A DNA stretch of 6,487 bases from Desulfoprunum sp. (GTDB taxonomy: Bacteria > Desulfobacterota > Desulfobulbia > Desulfobulbales > Desulfocapsaceae), in NCBI GenBank assembly GCA_030696435.1, contig JAUYSF010000041.1, positions 1 through 6,487 of the forward strand, read 5' to 3'. Of the stretch, positions 6,399-6,487 are shown one piece after another. The notes under the pieces were generated by a model that did no database searches, was not told where the DNA came from, and saw only the letters and a list, made by a program, of their open reading frames with translations. A program made the translations under genes and the position numbers. Within the stretch, counting starts at the first letter, position 1; every line of letters starts with the position of its first letter.

Positions 6399-6487
6399 GT
6401 TTTTTCCCAGGGGTGCTTTATTACTGTCTTTGATGGATGTAATCAGACAAGAGTGATCATGTGATGAGGCGAACCAGCCAGTTGTAC
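6399..6487. other. Upstream intergenic stretch, no gene recognised
   Basis: These 89 bases up to the window edge hold no credible coding region, hairpin terminator or RNA gene. There is only a weak inverted pair ATCA-TG-TGAT near 6454-6463. The stretch may contain the start region of a neighbour outside the window, but nothing here identifies one. Confidence 0.4.

Noticed and set aside
6454..6463. Short inverted repeat ATCA-TG-TGAT upstream of the promoter
   Set aside because: The arms are only four bases and could easily arise by chance; there is no supporting gene or second copy nearby.

Overview
The window carries one co-directional gene cluster on the minus strand. Read from high to low coordinates, it encodes a TetR/AcrR-type regulator, a lipoprotein outer-membrane channel of the NodT/OprM type, a membrane-fusion protein (periplasmic adaptor), and an RND transporter of the hydrophobe/amphiphile efflux (AcrB-like) type. 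The transporter gene runs off the left edge of the window. Together the last three encode a complete tripartite drug/solute efflux pump spanning both membranes, and the first probably encodes its local repressor. The need for an outer-membrane channel and the lipoprotein signal show a Gram-negative bacterium. The moderately high GC content (about 55-58% by eye) and the general look of the proteins would fit a proteobacterium or Desulfobacterota, but I cannot place it further.

Layout: 6333-6487 is non-coding leader. It holds a good sigma70-like promoter (TTGACA, 17 bp, TAAAAG) followed by an 18-bp near-perfect palindrome centred close to the predicted transcription start, which is a credible operator for the TetR protein. 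The regulator gene spans 5733-6332. After 53 bp without a visible terminator comes the channel gene, which I start at a GTG at 5679 because a well-spaced GGAG precedes it. The channel stop and adaptor start overlap as ATGA. The adaptor (3023-4201) is followed by 32 bp and then the transporter (2990 to beyond 1).

How it works together: the TetR protein would sit on the palindrome and block its own operon until a ligand binds. The transporter would use the proton gradient (D400/D401, K919, R949, T956 are all present) to move substrates from the periplasm or inner membrane. The inner-membrane-anchored adaptor would dock it to the lipidated channel for export out of the cell. The gene order regulator-channel-adaptor-transporter differs from the textbook adaptor-transporter-channel order.

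I see no wholly new system, mobile element, RNA gene or CRISPR array here. The points most worth a second look are the operator/promoter overlap, the weak translation signals of the regulator (with a possible coupled mini-ORF), a shortened switch-loop region in the transporter, and a methionine-rich patch plus a changed docking residue in the adaptor.
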